The notes under the pieces are model-generated. The model saw nothing but the letters and a program-made list of their open reading frames with translations, made no database searches and had not been told where the DNA came from. This document shows, one piece after another, positions 23,997 through 36,600 of a DNA stretch of 64,000 nucleotides; within the stretch, counting starts at the first letter, position 1, and each line of letters opens with the position of its first letter. Location of the stretch: assembly GCA_008711295.1 (NCBI GenBank), contig VUYV01000517.1, positions 1 to 64,000 of the forward strand, written 5' to 3'. The DNA is from Anarhynchus alexandrinus (Eukaryota > Chordata > Aves > Charadriiformes > Charadriidae). A program made the translations under genes and the position numbers.

Positions 23997-24329
23997 TCTT
24001 ACGTGCCGTGCGTGGCCCAGCTTAGCGAGTAATCTGTGTCACTCGGAGAGATTGCCTGTCCTTATTATTTATATTCCACCCATCTTTTTGTCCGTCGCAG
24101 CTCTTATAAGCAGCGATGTGGTTATTTTCAGGTCACAGGTAAAGAAGGCTGAGCCGTGTGGGGCGCGCCCACCCCCGCGCAGGGGCTGCCCCCCGCCGGG
24201 CCCTCCTCCCCGCCGGGCTCCCGCTGGCCGCGGCGGGCGGCCCTCCCCGGGCCCCGCTCGGCGGAGCCGCGGCGGCTGAGGCGATTTTGGCGCGTCTCGA
24301 GTCCGTGTTTCTGGCGGGGGAACATTCGC

Positions 24330-24616
24330 NNNNNNNNNNNNNNNNNNNNNNNNNNNNNNNNNNNNNNNNNNNNNNNNNNNNNNNNNNNNNNNNNNNNNNN
24401 NNNNNNNNNNNNNNNNNNNNNNNNNNNNNNNNNNNNNNNNNNNNNNNNNNNNNNNNNNNNNNNNNNNNNNNNNNNNNNNNNNNNNNNNNNNNNNNNNNNN
24501 NNNNNNNNNNNNNNNNNNNNNNNNNNNNNNNNNNNNNNNNNNNNNNNNNNNNNNNNNNNNNNNNNNNNNNNNNNNNNNNNNNNNNNNNNNNNNNNNNNNN
24601 NNNNNNNNNNNNNNNN
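24330..24616. other. Assembly gap (287 Ns)
   Basis: A run of N within the CpG island. GC-rich promoters and first exons are the classic missing parts of bird assemblies, so the TANC1 first exon may be hidden here. Confidence 0.99.
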
Positions 24617-24620
24617 CGCG

Positions 24621-24660
24621 CCGGGGCGGTGAGGGGGCGCGGAGGGGCGGTGAGGGGCGC
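24621..24660. repeat. Imperfect ~21-bp tandem repeat carrying GC boxes
   Basis: GGGGCGGTGAGGGG occurs twice with a 21-base period directly at the right edge of the gap. Each unit holds a Sp1-type GGGGCGG box. The repeat and its GC content may be what broke the assembly. Confidence 0.75.
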
Positions 24661-25035
24661 CGCCCGGGCCCTCCCGCGGCGGCGAGGCCTGGCGCTGTGT
24701 GCGCGGCCGCGATTTCCGCCTGCCCGGTCGGGCTTCCACGTCTCTGTGGGCAGTGCGGTGTTCGTGCCCGTATCGGCAGAGATCGGGGGCAGTAACCGGG
24801 CGCTCAGGAAAACTCGGTCTCTGCGCGGTGGCTCGTTCGCGGTAGCGAAGCGGCCCCCGGCAGGGCCGGGAGTGTCCCGCCGCCCTCCTGCCGGGGCGGC
24901 CGCAGCTGGGCAGATGTGGGGCGCTGGGGCGGTGCGGGGACACGCGCGCACCCCGGCACTGACCTTGGTTTGGCTGCTGAGGCGGAGCGTCCTGCCCTTG
25001 GGGGGTCAGCGTTGCCTCCTGTCAGCGCGATAAAA

Positions 25036-27405
25036 GGGTTAAACGATATTTGATTTCTCTTTTAATATGTGCGTTACTAATAATGTATAGTAACTGTGTA
25101 TTTTATGGTATACTTTCTAAAGCTTTCTGATCTCTCGGTAGTGTTACTTCAGTTGTTTGTTTGCCCAAGCCTCATAATGCGTATGTGTTGGACGGAGAAC
25201 AAACTGGGTCCTAAATGATCGTTTTCATAAACAGAGTGTAACTGGAGACATCCTTCTATGAGGGTGAGCCTCGGGGCGCGGAAAAGACGGGTTCAGATCG
25301 GCTTCAGTGCGATGCGAGTGTGTCCCCTCGACCCCGCTCTCTGCTTTGTGCCCACCCCCTCTCCCCCGCGGTGGCAGTGTGGAAGTGGCACTCCTCTGGT
25401 CCACCTCGGAGGTGGTGTGTGCTGACGGATAAGCGAACGCCGCGTTGGTGCCGTGCGGAACGCCAACATCGGGGGATGCGGGAGCTGTGCTTTGGGCTTC
25501 TCTGGTTGCGGGGAGTAAAACAGTTTGCAAGAGGTGTACCGGTCTAGAGTATGGTAAATGTTTTACTCACCCAGGCTGCTTCAGAGTTTTGCAGGATTAT
25601 TCAGTACATGCGGAAGTTCTATGTTAGCTCGTATTTTTTGATAGCTGTTGCTTATAAAATTAAAAATACCAGGGAATAAGGGAAATAAATGTGATACCTT
25701 GGATCCTACAGAATTTCCTCCCACTGTGGTTTGATATGCAGCTGCCAAAAATGAACCTTTCCCACTTGTTGTCATCTGACAGTTAAGTGCTGGAAAAATA
25801 GTATTATGTATTAAATAACGTTAGTAAACAAAGTAAGCACAAATACAATTTATTTTTGCTATTGCTAGGGCAGCGTATTTCGAGCTTCGTTTACATGGAT
25901 GCGCTAAAGTGCTGGTTTGTCTTGCTTTCTCGGTTTAGCTGACCATTGGAATGTCCAAATGGTGATGAATTGTGTCTACTTTAGAGCCAAAACATATTTG
26001 GTTCATGGCCAAAGTTGCTCAGCTTCCCATAACAGTCTGTAGGAAAAAGACATTTTGTGTGTCTAACCACAGTCCTGAAGTTGATGCCATAGCAACTTTG
26101 TGATCTGAGTATATACTTGTGAAGACAGCTAAGCAGTCTTAGTAGAGGTGTTCTGCTTTTCTTTAGCTGAACTTGTTACTGTCATCAAAATTAAACCTGT
26201 CTTTGAAGACAAAAGATTAAACAGCAAGCCCTCAAACTCCTGTGTGTGTAAGAGCATCAGCCTGATCTGTTGGTTATTTGTAGTGACACCCATAAACATC
26301 TGTAAGCTGAAATTTATATTAATGGTTTTCAAATTAAGATTTTTCTGTAGAGATGGTGTTTTAACTAAAAATTGGTATTTTAGGCTCTATCAGGAGCTAG
26401 GTCTTCATGTTTTCCAGAAAAACAGAGAAAGGTCAGCTTTGTTTCTTCTGTGCGGGTAAGGCTTGACAAAACTGGGTTAGGTCGTATCTTTTGGTTGCTT
26501 TCAGCTCCCAAGAATTAACATGGAGGTTGGGGAGTTTATTTATCACACAGCCGTGGCAATGGAAAAAGAAGAAAAAAGCATACAACTGAACAAATGTATA
26601 AAGGCTAAGTTTTTAAAAATATGTTTGTGTATGGAAGGCACTGCTGTTAGAAAACTGACTTTTGAATAACAAGTAAGGCACAGTATAATGAAAGAAACCC
26701 AAAAGCAAGCACTGAAACAGTCCAGGATCCGCACTGCATTTGGTTTTGTAATTAACTTTAGTTTGAAAACTGCCTTGGTTTTTTCTTTTCAAAAAAATAA
26801 AAAGTTTGTTTTGGTGGAATCTTAAACTCTGATCTTGTCCTGGAGGGGGGTAAATAAAGGGGTCAGTTGCTCATTAATGCAAAATACCTATTGTGTGGCC
26901 TAATATTAATGTGTTGACTTCCTGTGCTATCACTTAGTACCTTCTCCTTTTAAAATTCATTGTTTAGCATGGCTGATTAAATCCTTCAGTATTCATTGTG
27001 TTTAGGAAATCTCATAAGGATATTTCAGCATACTTACCTGATTAGATTATTTATCTAAGTATGAAATATACTATAGGGATCATGAGGTGCTCTCTATTCT
27101 GTATGTAGCCTCACCACATACCTTTAAGAGTCTCGTGCAGCGTACCTTTCCCACTTACTTGGGATGCAGACAACTTTAAGCAGGGAGAGTCTGCACCAGA
27201 ACACAAGTTTTCTGCTGTCCACTTTTGTGCTTCAGCAAACTGGGGTACCTTTGATCTCCTTATCGTAGCTATAATGTCCTGGTGCTTCCCCCTGCTCCCG
27301 TCCTTCAGCTCCATGGAGAGACTAATCCTGCAGAGGCTGCTTTGTAGTTATTTCAGGTTTCTGTGCTGTATAGGTAATAATACATCACTGTATAGGCTTC
27401 TTTTT
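25036..27405 (+). other. TANC1: TANC1 intron 1, first part
   Basis: Follows the CpG island. 25250-25520 stays moderately CG-rich; the remainder is AT-rich with no supported exon. Confidence 0.6.
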
Positions 27406-27721
27406 CATAGAATCACAGAATGGTTTGGGCTGGAAGGGACCTTAAAGACCATCTAGCCCACCCCCCCTGCCCTGGGCAGGGACACCTCCCACCAGCCCAG
27501 GTTGCTCCAAGCCCTGTCCAACCTGGCCTTGAACACCTCCAGGGATGGGGCAGCCACAGCTTCTCGGGGCAACCTGCGCCAGGGGCTCACCACCCTCACA
27601 GGAGAGAATTTCTTCCTAATATCTCATCTAAATCTCCCCTTTTCCAGTTTGAAGCCATTCCCCCTCGTCCTATCACTGCATGCCCTTGTAAAAAGTCCTT
27701 CCCTAGCTTTCATGTAGGCCC
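27406..27721 (-). mobile_element. CR1 LINE 3' fragment, minus strand
   Basis: It starts with the complement of the tail region (CATAGAATCACAGAATGGTT) and runs through the standard antisense CR1 3' UTR (AAGGGACCTTAAAGACCATC, GGGACACCTCCCACCAGCCC, TTGAACACCTCCAGGGATGG). It ends in the 'ccccctcgtcctatcactgc' block. It closely resembles the 3' part of the copy at 23385, so both probably derive from the same young CR1 subfamily. Confidence 0.95.
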
Positions 27722-30700
27722 CTTCAGATACTTCATCCGTCCTTATCACTCCTGCATCATGAAATGTATGCATTGCAGTTCACGTTAATGTAATGACTTG
27801 AACTTTTTAAAGTCCTGTTTCTCTTGCCATGCTTTGGGAATTCTGTTTTTGTTTCCTCCCATCACTGAGAGGAGGCCCGTTAAGCTACAGCCTTAATCTG
27901 TAAAGGCACTTTGGTACTGGAGTATTAAACTTTGCAATACCTTAATTCAGTGCTTGGCCTGCCTGAATAATGTACGGGGACGTTCCTGTGCCCAGGCAGC
28001 GTTTGTGAGACTCTGGAAGCAGGCGGCCAGGTAACAAAAAGCGTGTGCTGGAGTTATTTCTCCATTGCGTGACTGGGAGTAGGTGCTGGAATATGTGCTT
28101 TATTTCCTGAGGTAGTGCCATCTCCAATTTAGTACTTAACGTATTTTCTTTTCTCTTCTTGATCTGGAATAGTAATTTCTGATGAGGGTGCCAGTTTGAA
28201 AAGGGACGTTCCCCCAGCTGGTGGGGTGAAACGCCTTGCAGACCAGCCGGCTGGCCAGGTTTGAAGCGTCTCCTCACTGGTGTCCCGTCACGGGGGATGT
28301 CCGTTCTGCAGCGGCCGCAGGGAACGGTTTGCTGGGTGTCAGGGACGATAGAGTGCTTCCAGCTTGAGAATCTCGCCGGGTCTCTGACAGGGGGCAGGGG
28401 GCAATTCAGCGATATCAGTAAACTAGTGCTTTGCATAGCCATTAGCAGAAATTTGAGTGTCTTTGAGGACAAATCAAGAGCTGCTTTTAGGATCTTGGTG
28501 TTGTTGAAGTTGGTGGCAGTGCTCAATAAGTTACTGCACATTTTACCTTTTTCTGCAAATGCTCCATCTGTGTCAACGAGTTAGGGGCTACGGCTTTTTA
28601 GTGTTTGCGTGGTGACTTATGTGGTGAAGCACTGCTTTGTGAAGCACTTCTGCAATCCAGATGACCACAGTGATTTTGGGAATAGGGCTGCTCTTGAAGT
28701 CATCTAGTTCTCCCTCACATGCCTTGGTGAGTTCAGCTATAGCTACAAGTGCAAACTGGAAAACTAGATGCAACTTGGTGTTCTAGTGATCTTGAATATT
28801 GTAAACACAGAAGGTGCAAAGCTACGGGTATGTATTTTGAATCTCCCTGTGCATTTTTTATCAGCTGGCTCAAGTTCGTGATGTTGCTTTAAAGTTAGAG
28901 CTTGTGAATTATCAATAAATGCAGATTTCCATGTTTCAGATTGCTAAAATGCGGGGTGGTGTTAAAAGAGAAGAAACTCCATAGCCTCCAGTAGAACTGT
29001 TTGCAGTCTCATGTTGGCCCGCAGTAGAATTTCCCTCTGATTAGCCATCCTGAACACCATTTTTTAAAAAAAAAAAAAAGATGCATCGTGTTGCAGCATT
29101 GTAAGACTTAACCTGTTGAAGACACGCGCTCAGGGTGAATGTGTGGCACGCACCGCATCGCATGGGATGGGAGCTGGTGTGGGTACGGGGTGGGAAGGGC
29201 CCGGGGGGGTCTCGGGGAGCGGTGTTGGCCAAAGCCCCTCGGGACAGGGGTGGTGTGTGAGGTGCCAGCTCGGGGCTGGGGTCGGTAGCTTGGGTGTTGA
29301 ACCTCCTCCACTTCAAGTTGTTTCTCACCCTTCCCCTTCTGCCGGCATATTCCCCCATCTGCCTAGCTCAGGCAAATCTGTAATTAAAATATTCAAGAAT
29401 TAGCGTGTTTGTAACAGTCTTCTGACTTTGTAAGGAGTCTTTTCGGCTTGACCCGAGCTACTGCTGCGGTTAGTGCTCGGTTGAGCCAGCAGAGCACCTG
29501 GGCCGTGCTGGGGAGCCGCGGCTGGGGTTGGACTCAGACCTCCGCGGTAGAGGTCGCTCACTTTTACGTGCATGTCTGGAACCAGCAACTGCCGTTACTG
29601 CTCGTGTTACCCGCACCCCGTGGCATGTAGAGTGCAGTTCGGAAACGTGTAGAGCGAAAGGGTGAGGGGCTGCTACTTGTTTGCTGCATATTTCATGTAT
29701 TTGCTAACTAACCGCTTTGAAAACAAAGGTGCCTGTAAAACGTTTGCTGCGTTGCATTGAAGTTGCGTATGTGGTGTGGGCCGGTTCCTCTGTTTTGTTG
29801 TTGGTTTGTTGGTGGGGTTTTTTGTTTGGTTTGTTGTTTTTTTGTTTTGGCTTTTTTTTTTTTTTNCCAGCAGGAGAGAAGCTGGAACTTGTTAGCAACA
29901 CAGGAAACGCCCCGAAAGACAGTTTTTGATGTGTGTGTTTGTGTGTAAATGTGAGCTCGGCAGCTGTGCGGCTGGAGTTGGACTGGGGGGAACTGTGTTT
30001 AGTTTAGAACAGTTTTGCATCTTTAAATGTTGGTTTAAATGAGGTTCTGGTGGGACTTCGCTGCCGTGTACTTAATAGAATTAAGTATTAATTATTAAAT
30101 ATCTATGACTTGTCAAAAGCTGGTAGTTTTAAGTCAAATTCAAAGCTATTGCACTTAAAATAGCTAAGGTGTTTAACTGCTGAAAAGACAGAGTCCGGAT
30201 TAAACTGCTTCAGCTTTGTTTTATTAGGAAAAATATTAGAATTTGAGTAGTCTAAAGATTGTGCTTTTCTTCTTCCAGTCATTTACAATGAAACTAATCC
30301 ATTTCTTTCTTACCAGATGTCCTTTCCTTGGAATTTCTATTTCTGACCATACTTTTAACAAGTTAGGATTTAAACAATATACAAGTAAGAATAAATAGAA
30401 GCAAAATATGACCTTTGTTTTTTTGAAACTTAAATGAGATGGAAGTTGCTGGAGAGTTTAATGTGTGGGTTGGTTTTGGTTTGGGCTTGTTTTTTTGTGT
30501 TTGGTGTTTTTTTGTTGTTGTTTTTGAACAAGAATGACAAAACACAAAATATTCTTAATGTGACTGTTTTTGTGTTTTACACCAGAAGTGCCTCTGAGTT
30601 GAGTTGATTGGTTAATATGCTTAAAGGTCTGTTTTACACTGGGCTAAATTCCCATTGAGGTCACTAAGGGATTTTTTTTGTGTGTCTGTGTTGGTAAGGG

Positions 30701-33604
30701 CTGAGTTCCTGGATTTTTCTTCAATATTTGCCAGAAACTGAAAGCTTGAAGAAAAGAGGGAGGAATAGTACTGCCACGAAGTATAGACATGGTTTTGCTA
30801 TGACAAAGTAAAATTTTCAGCACTTCCCAACTACCGATACAGGATCTTTGTGTGCATGCCAGAATTATGTTGTCTCTTGAGTTCAAGAGACTATGAAAAG
30901 ACATCAGGGGAAAGCTTAGCTTTATCCTCAGATAAATTACTCTTGGCAAAGGTAGAATGGAGCATGGGAACATCATGCCTTCTAGCGTGATGTACCAAAC
31001 TAATGTATATTTTCAGAATTCATTGATATATTTAAAAACCTGTGAATACAGAGCTGGTGCATAGAGAGTTTTTGTTTATTCTCTGTCTAAGCTATTTTCC
31101 GTGCTACTGTGGTACATTACCTGATGTATTTTCTGTAAGTTTGCAGTCAGTCAATCAGTGAGTGATGGGACCGCTTTTTATAAAGTTTTACACTCATTCA
31201 GAAGTACTAGATGTATTTTGAAAGTTTGGGAAGCAAAGGTTTCATCAATGTTGCTTTGGGTTTTTTTTTCCTGACCAGAAATGCTGCACGTTGTCTTTAA
31301 AAGACAATACGAAAAGGAGGACAAAAATGACATGAAGTTATTTTGTTCTGCTAGAGTTCAAAGCTTTCTAAGAGTCTGCACCAGAGGAATATACTGAATG
31401 GCTTGTTAGAGGGGACTCTTCTTTTTCTTGTTCTCCCCTCCCCGTGCCTGCGCAGAGGATTCTTCCAAGGCTCGTGCATCCTCTGCAGTGGTGTGTGCCA
31501 CCAGCCTCGCGTCTGGGATCACAGTGGGGAAATGGGCTTCTTGAGAGAGCTCATTGTATTAGCAAAGTGTTCCAAGAATCTGGCTAACTGGCATCTGAGA
31601 AATCTCACACTGTCCCTCGATCTGGTAGGAACAGGATTCTTTTCTTCCTATTTTCATCGTGTCTGCTAATAGGAAAAACAAATGCAAACCAATGCTTTTC
31701 TCCTTGCTTGAGCCTGCTTTCTTCAATTCTTAGCTTTCCCCAGGAGAAAAATTGAATTTTGTTTCTTTGCAGTTTTTCTTCTGTTCTCAGGACTTTGAGC
31801 TAGGTGACTTCTTGTTGGTGTTACATCTATTCTGTTCATAAATCCGTGAACTCAGCTCGTTTGATTTACATAGGACTTGCAAGCATCCCATGAACCGGTT
31901 AAGGTGAGGCAGTATACACTGTTTTGGCAAGACATACACATATATAAAGAGAGACACACACCTAAGATTTTAATGAATAATTTTTTTGAAGGATACAAGT
32001 TTGTATTCCACTGCTAGCACTACTAGTTAAATTCTGGTTGTCAGGATATTTTTTTTTATTTCTTTTATTTTTTTGACACTTGCCTGTGGAGGGAATGTGT
32101 TCTGGCATCTGAATTAGAGGCTTTAGAGGTGCTCGGCTGTTTAATTACTGAAAGCAATAGGACAACTATAAAATTTTAATAAATATGGGCTTGCCAGGTA
32201 TTTCATATTTTTGGTAAGAGCATGTAAGATCTTGTCTACACTGGGGAGTTATTGCAGAATGAGGCAGGGTGTGAATGTGAAGCACTCTTCCCCTTGTATA
32301 GGCAAGCCTTTGATTTTTCTTCAAGAGCAAACTTGGGTGTTCCATGTATCTTCTTGTCCCTGGTTTGAGCTCTGTAGTGGACTTACGGCTGACAAGGAGT
32401 AACACCTAAAGCATCTGTCTGGTTCATGTGAATAATCTCCATTGATGCCAGTGGTGTGCTTGTGTCAAGAGAGTACACACATGCTGGGTCGTGGCGGGAC
32501 GGGAGGCCTTGCTTGTAAGCCCGGTGTGGCAGATCCTGCCTGCCATAAATGTTCAAACAGAGCTTATTTTGGCACTGCAACAAGGTCTCTTGGTGCTACT
32601 GCATTGTACATTAAAATGAAGAGAGCTTTAAGGGAAAAGGAATTGGAAGAACATGGATGTTAGAGTGTTTCTTTGTAGTTTACACTATAGAAGAATGCCC
32701 GAGTCTTGTCCATAAAATAGCATGAGCTAGTAATTAAAAATGGAAGGTTTACGTTTCACAAGAGACAGGAAAAGGGACCATCCCTGGATTTGAGATGGGG
32801 AGTAGGGAGGGTAACATTTCTGCTGTGCCACATTTCTGTGGGTGAGATTTCAGGAGATAGTTGAGCTAATCTGACAGTTTGCTGTGATTCAGAGGAGCGG
32901 TTTTCCTTCCTCCTGTACCTGCCGTGAGATCCTGCTCTTTTTCCTGTGTCATCTCCGTTGCTCATCTGACTCCGCAGTGCAGTTCAGCAAACAGGCAGAA
33001 GACTACCGGCGCTGGCACGGTGCAGCAGGAGCGTGCAGCTGACCCCTTTGGCTGGCTTGTGAAGACTCGCCTGCTATGACCTTCAGCAAACTGGTTTTTG
33101 CTCGTCTTAAGTAAAAGGGAACTAAGACTGTGACCCTCCCCGCAGGCTGTAATGAACTGGAATATGTTCTGAGGTGCTCTGAGGAAGAAGGGGCAGTATA
33201 TATAGATGCCTAAGACTCATTCTGATTCACATACCTTCTAGGTGATGTAACTTAAATGTCTAGTCTCTAGGCAGCCTCAAGAATGCTAATGTTAAATTCC
33301 CAAGCTTGCTAATTTATTTTATCCGCTTTAAATTGCTGCTTTATACCCTTCTTTTTGTGTGTGTATGTGTAGTTGTGCTAATGTGTCCTGGATGAGGGTA
33401 CCAGTCCTGGTATGTTTGAGCCTTGTGTTCCTGCTTATTTCCGAGTTTCAGGGTCACTTAGGTGTTGTGTCTTGCTTTTCTTTTGTTTGGTTGTTTTTTT
33501 TTGGATGTGTTTGTTAGCAGATCCCTTCGGCAGTTGCATTCTCTGAAGGAAATGATAACTCTGCATTGCATTTTTAATACAGGTTTCCAAGATTTTCTTG
33601 TATG
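27722..33604 (+). other. TANC1: TANC1 intron 1, second part; no gene seen
   Basis: AT-rich with GC-richer islets at about 28200-28400 and 29110-29560 that I cannot assign. G/T-rich and poly-T tracts lie at 29790-29865 (with one N at 29866) and 30465-30530. There is an A13 run near 29075. No splice-consistent coding exon is apparent. Confidence 0.6.
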
Positions 33605-33681
33605 ACTTGCCCTACTGGAGCAGGGGGGCTGGACCAGATGACCTCCAGAGGTGCCTTCCAACCTCAGCCATTCTGTTACTC
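33605..33681 (+). mobile_element. Very short CR1 3' stub
   Basis: Only ~77 nt remain: CTGGACCAGATGACCTCCAG, AGGTGCCTTCCAACCTCAGC and a degenerate tail CATTCTGTTACTCTG. These are the last bases of a CR1 before its tail. It is an older subfamily than the copies at 23.4 and 27.4 kb, judging by the tail decay. Confidence 0.85.
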
Positions 33682-36600
33682 TGCCCTAATCAAAGAAGTC
33701 TTAATGAGTGTGGTTACTTTTTGTCATCGTGGGTATTTCAGGCTGTTGTTGCACACATACCACTCTGTCTAGTAACTGAGGCTGGAAGGTAGATATCCTA
33801 ATGAAGAAAATACCAACATCAATTCGAAACCAGAGTAATATCTTTTTAAAGTCACATTGAAACCTCCAAAAGTGCTTACTTACTAATAGATATGTTCATC
33901 TCTATTTATAGGCCTGTGAAGCAGGGAGTATATAATATGGCCTTTGTATACGGCGTCTGGATGGAGCTCTGCATTTGATTTCTGGCAAAAGTGAGTGGCT
34001 GTGGTTCCCAGCCATTTCAAGATCAGGTAGTTTATAATTAGGGATTATAGAAAATGTACTGTCCCAGAATTTTTAAGGATAGCTCACATGGGGGGGGGAG
34101 ACCAGAACATGTACCTGTATTGGACATCGATGTCTAAAATAGAGACCTGTAGTGTTGGGAGAAAAATATTAGTAAAACAGGAGGAGAGGGACCATTTTTG
34201 CTTTTTGAGAGGGAGGAAAATTCCATGAAGAAGCAGAAACTAAAATCCTGAAAATAATCTGGTAGGATAGATGAAGAATATAGGAGATCTGGGACTAGAT
34301 ATGATAAGGAACTAAAACAGAAAAAAAGCTTTGAGTTTTAGCAGCACCATCTTACTGTCATTCGGGGAAATACAGCTGTCTGTATTAGTGTGACCTTTTT
34401 TTGGGGGGGGGGAAAAAAAAAATCTCAGGCATGCTAGATTCACTGAAAACTTGGAAAGTAGCTGTGAGAATGGAAAAGCCACCTTTTCTGTGTTCTGGAC
34501 ACGCTTGGACAGCTTTGCTTTGTCTGTTGCTAGCTTTATCAAAGGCGTCTTTTGCGTTGGTTGGTCAGGGACAGCTGAGCTATGGGGTGGCACTGTGTCA
34601 CCTCCCTGGGCAGCACAGCTGTGTGAAAGGGGCTCTGGGCTGCAGAGGTGATGAACCTGTGGCCGTCACTGTGTCCCTGCGAGGGACCGCGGTCCCACCA
34701 GCAGAACTGCTCCCTCGCCAGTTGGCTGCGCGTGGGCGGGGGTGAGGTTACTGTGGTGCTGCTGATGGCTCCGCTGGTGTGGTTTCCTTAGCGTGTCGGT
34801 AAAAGAATCCAGGAGTAGACCCAGCTTGGGTGTCAGTATAGGGCTGAAGTTAAGCCGCTGGCACAGAAGAGAGCTGTATTGCTGCCTCATCCACTTGTGG
34901 GTTCATTTCAGTGTTGTTTTCAAAGTTCAAGTTCCTTAGTAGAGCGACTGTCAACTATCTCAGCATTTTTTTTCCTCTTCTGAGAGATCTTCTGAGCGTC
35001 GGTAGTGATCTGCCCTGCTGAAGTACCTGCACCCAGCGTCGGGGCTGAAGACTCTGAAAGGAAGAAGAGTGTGGGGTGGTGACTTTTGACCAGCAACGTA
35101 CGGTGCAAATGTGTGTCGCACTCTGTAAACTCAGCAGCATTTCACCTGGTCCCCTTTGCTATTGTTGCACAGAGAAATTCTCTGAGGAAAGTCGTCCGTG
35201 CTTACTGTGAATTGGCTTTTCGGTGGATGAGGGAAATGGTGGAAGAAGCCTTCACTTCTGGACGCTCATGCCATGTCCTACAACATTTTCCTTGAGTTAT
35301 GTGCATCTACTAATCAAATACTGCCAGGTTTCACTAGTGCCTGCTTTGGCTCGGTAGCAAATGGTTTCATTTAGCATTTGGAGGGAATTTATTTTCCTTT
35401 TCTGAAAGGATCATCAGTCTGTTAAAACCTTTGGAATTTTTTTCACGTGTGAAGTGGTACCGCTGACGGGTTAGATGCAGTAGATGCAACGGGCAGCGCT
35501 TTCGGTATACAAAACCCTCGCCTTTTTAAAAATGTGACTGAAGACAGTCATGCGGTGTGTTTTTATGTAGCCTGGTGGTAGAATTGTCTCATTTTGAGGT
35601 ACAGCAAAGTTTCTTCAAATCTGGAGCTGCCTGATGGTTTTTTTCCTTTGTTCTTGTTTTGATTTGCTGGTTTGTTATGTGTAGCTTTGTAGACAAAAGA
35701 AACAAATATGGAAATTAACATGTTTGTTGGACCACATACTATTTTAATTGTGTCCAGAAGAGACCTGTGGTGTGAGATCACTTTGAAGTCACATTTTTTT
35801 GGATATTGCCTAGGGTACTGTTTTCAGAGCTGCCTTAGCTTACCAGTGTACTCCATTGACATTCTCAAGACATTACTCATTTTGGTCAGGTCTAATTTTG
35901 GAAAAGACAGTTTGTGATTTGTTTCTTTTCATTTGTGTGTTGGGTTTGTGTTTTGTTTTTTTTAATATTGAGGCTGATAACAGCTTGGTTGGTGCGCATT
36001 GGACTGAAAAGGAACAAAAGTGGCTGCTTTGCAAGATCCGAGTTGCAAATACACATCTTAAGTCTGAAAACAATACTCCATGCAGGCACATCACTGGGTA
36101 GGTTTATGTAGGACTTTTTTATACATAGGATTTCTCATCTGCAGTATTTGGCAAGTTGGAAGTGAAAGTGAGTAGCTTTATCCCCCTTGCTATTGGTTTA
36201 GCCTGATGTTTCCTTCCAGTAAAGCATTTTACCGTATTAAATCCCTTTACCTGGGATAATTTCCCTTGAAGTTTTAAGGTGGTTTAAATAAATAGTAATT
36301 TATTTGTTTCTCTGTGTGAGCTGTAGCCTAAAAACCCCAATAAACAAGCAGATGGTGGTTCGCCTGTCTCAGCTGCCGTGGTTCATTTGCGAAGCTTATG
36401 GATTTTAGCGATATTAGTAAGCCTGGGAAGGTTAAGTCATTAGTATTCAACTGCACTGGGTGGACCTTATAATCTTTTCAGTCGTGACATATGAGGGAAA
36501 TGTAGCCCTTGGCTACTCACCCTTCGTGTGACTGGAGAGCTTGCCCATCCTTTGAGGGGACTCTGAGTAGAAATGGTATGGCCTAAAGAAAACTGAGTCC

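Larger units (their letters stand above)
24150..25035 (+). promoter_or_regulatory. TANC1: CpG island, probable TANC1 promoter and first (non-coding) exon
   Basis: This is the strongest CpG-dense, GC-rich segment of the window, with sharp boundaries against AT-rich flanks. It lies upstream of, and on the same strand side as, the TANC1 start-codon exon, and its centre is unsequenced (24330-24616). Two GGGGCGG GC-boxes lie at 24623 and 24644. TANC1 in other vertebrates begins with non-coding exon(s) and has a CpG-island promoter, which fits. The exact transcription start and the first donor cannot be fixed from sequence and may be in the gap. Open frames spanning the gap on both strands are artefacts of GC richness and of reading through Ns. 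Confidence 0.65.

Noticed and set aside
24128..25033. Open frames of 270-290 codons across the CpG island on both strands
   Set aside because: About a third of their length is the N gap, read through as unknown residues. The rest is the Arg/Ala/Pro/Gly-rich composition that any frame gives in CpG-dense DNA.
27942..28541. 199-codon minus-strand frame
   Set aside because: It lacks any recognisable domain, has no supporting promoter, splice or poly(A) context, and lies in a TANC1 intron of mixed composition. A chance frame is most likely, although it is long.
34401..34745. 114-codon + frame in TANC1 intron 1
   Set aside because: It begins in a G-run low-complexity stretch, overlaps other frames and has no domain or conserved splice sites.
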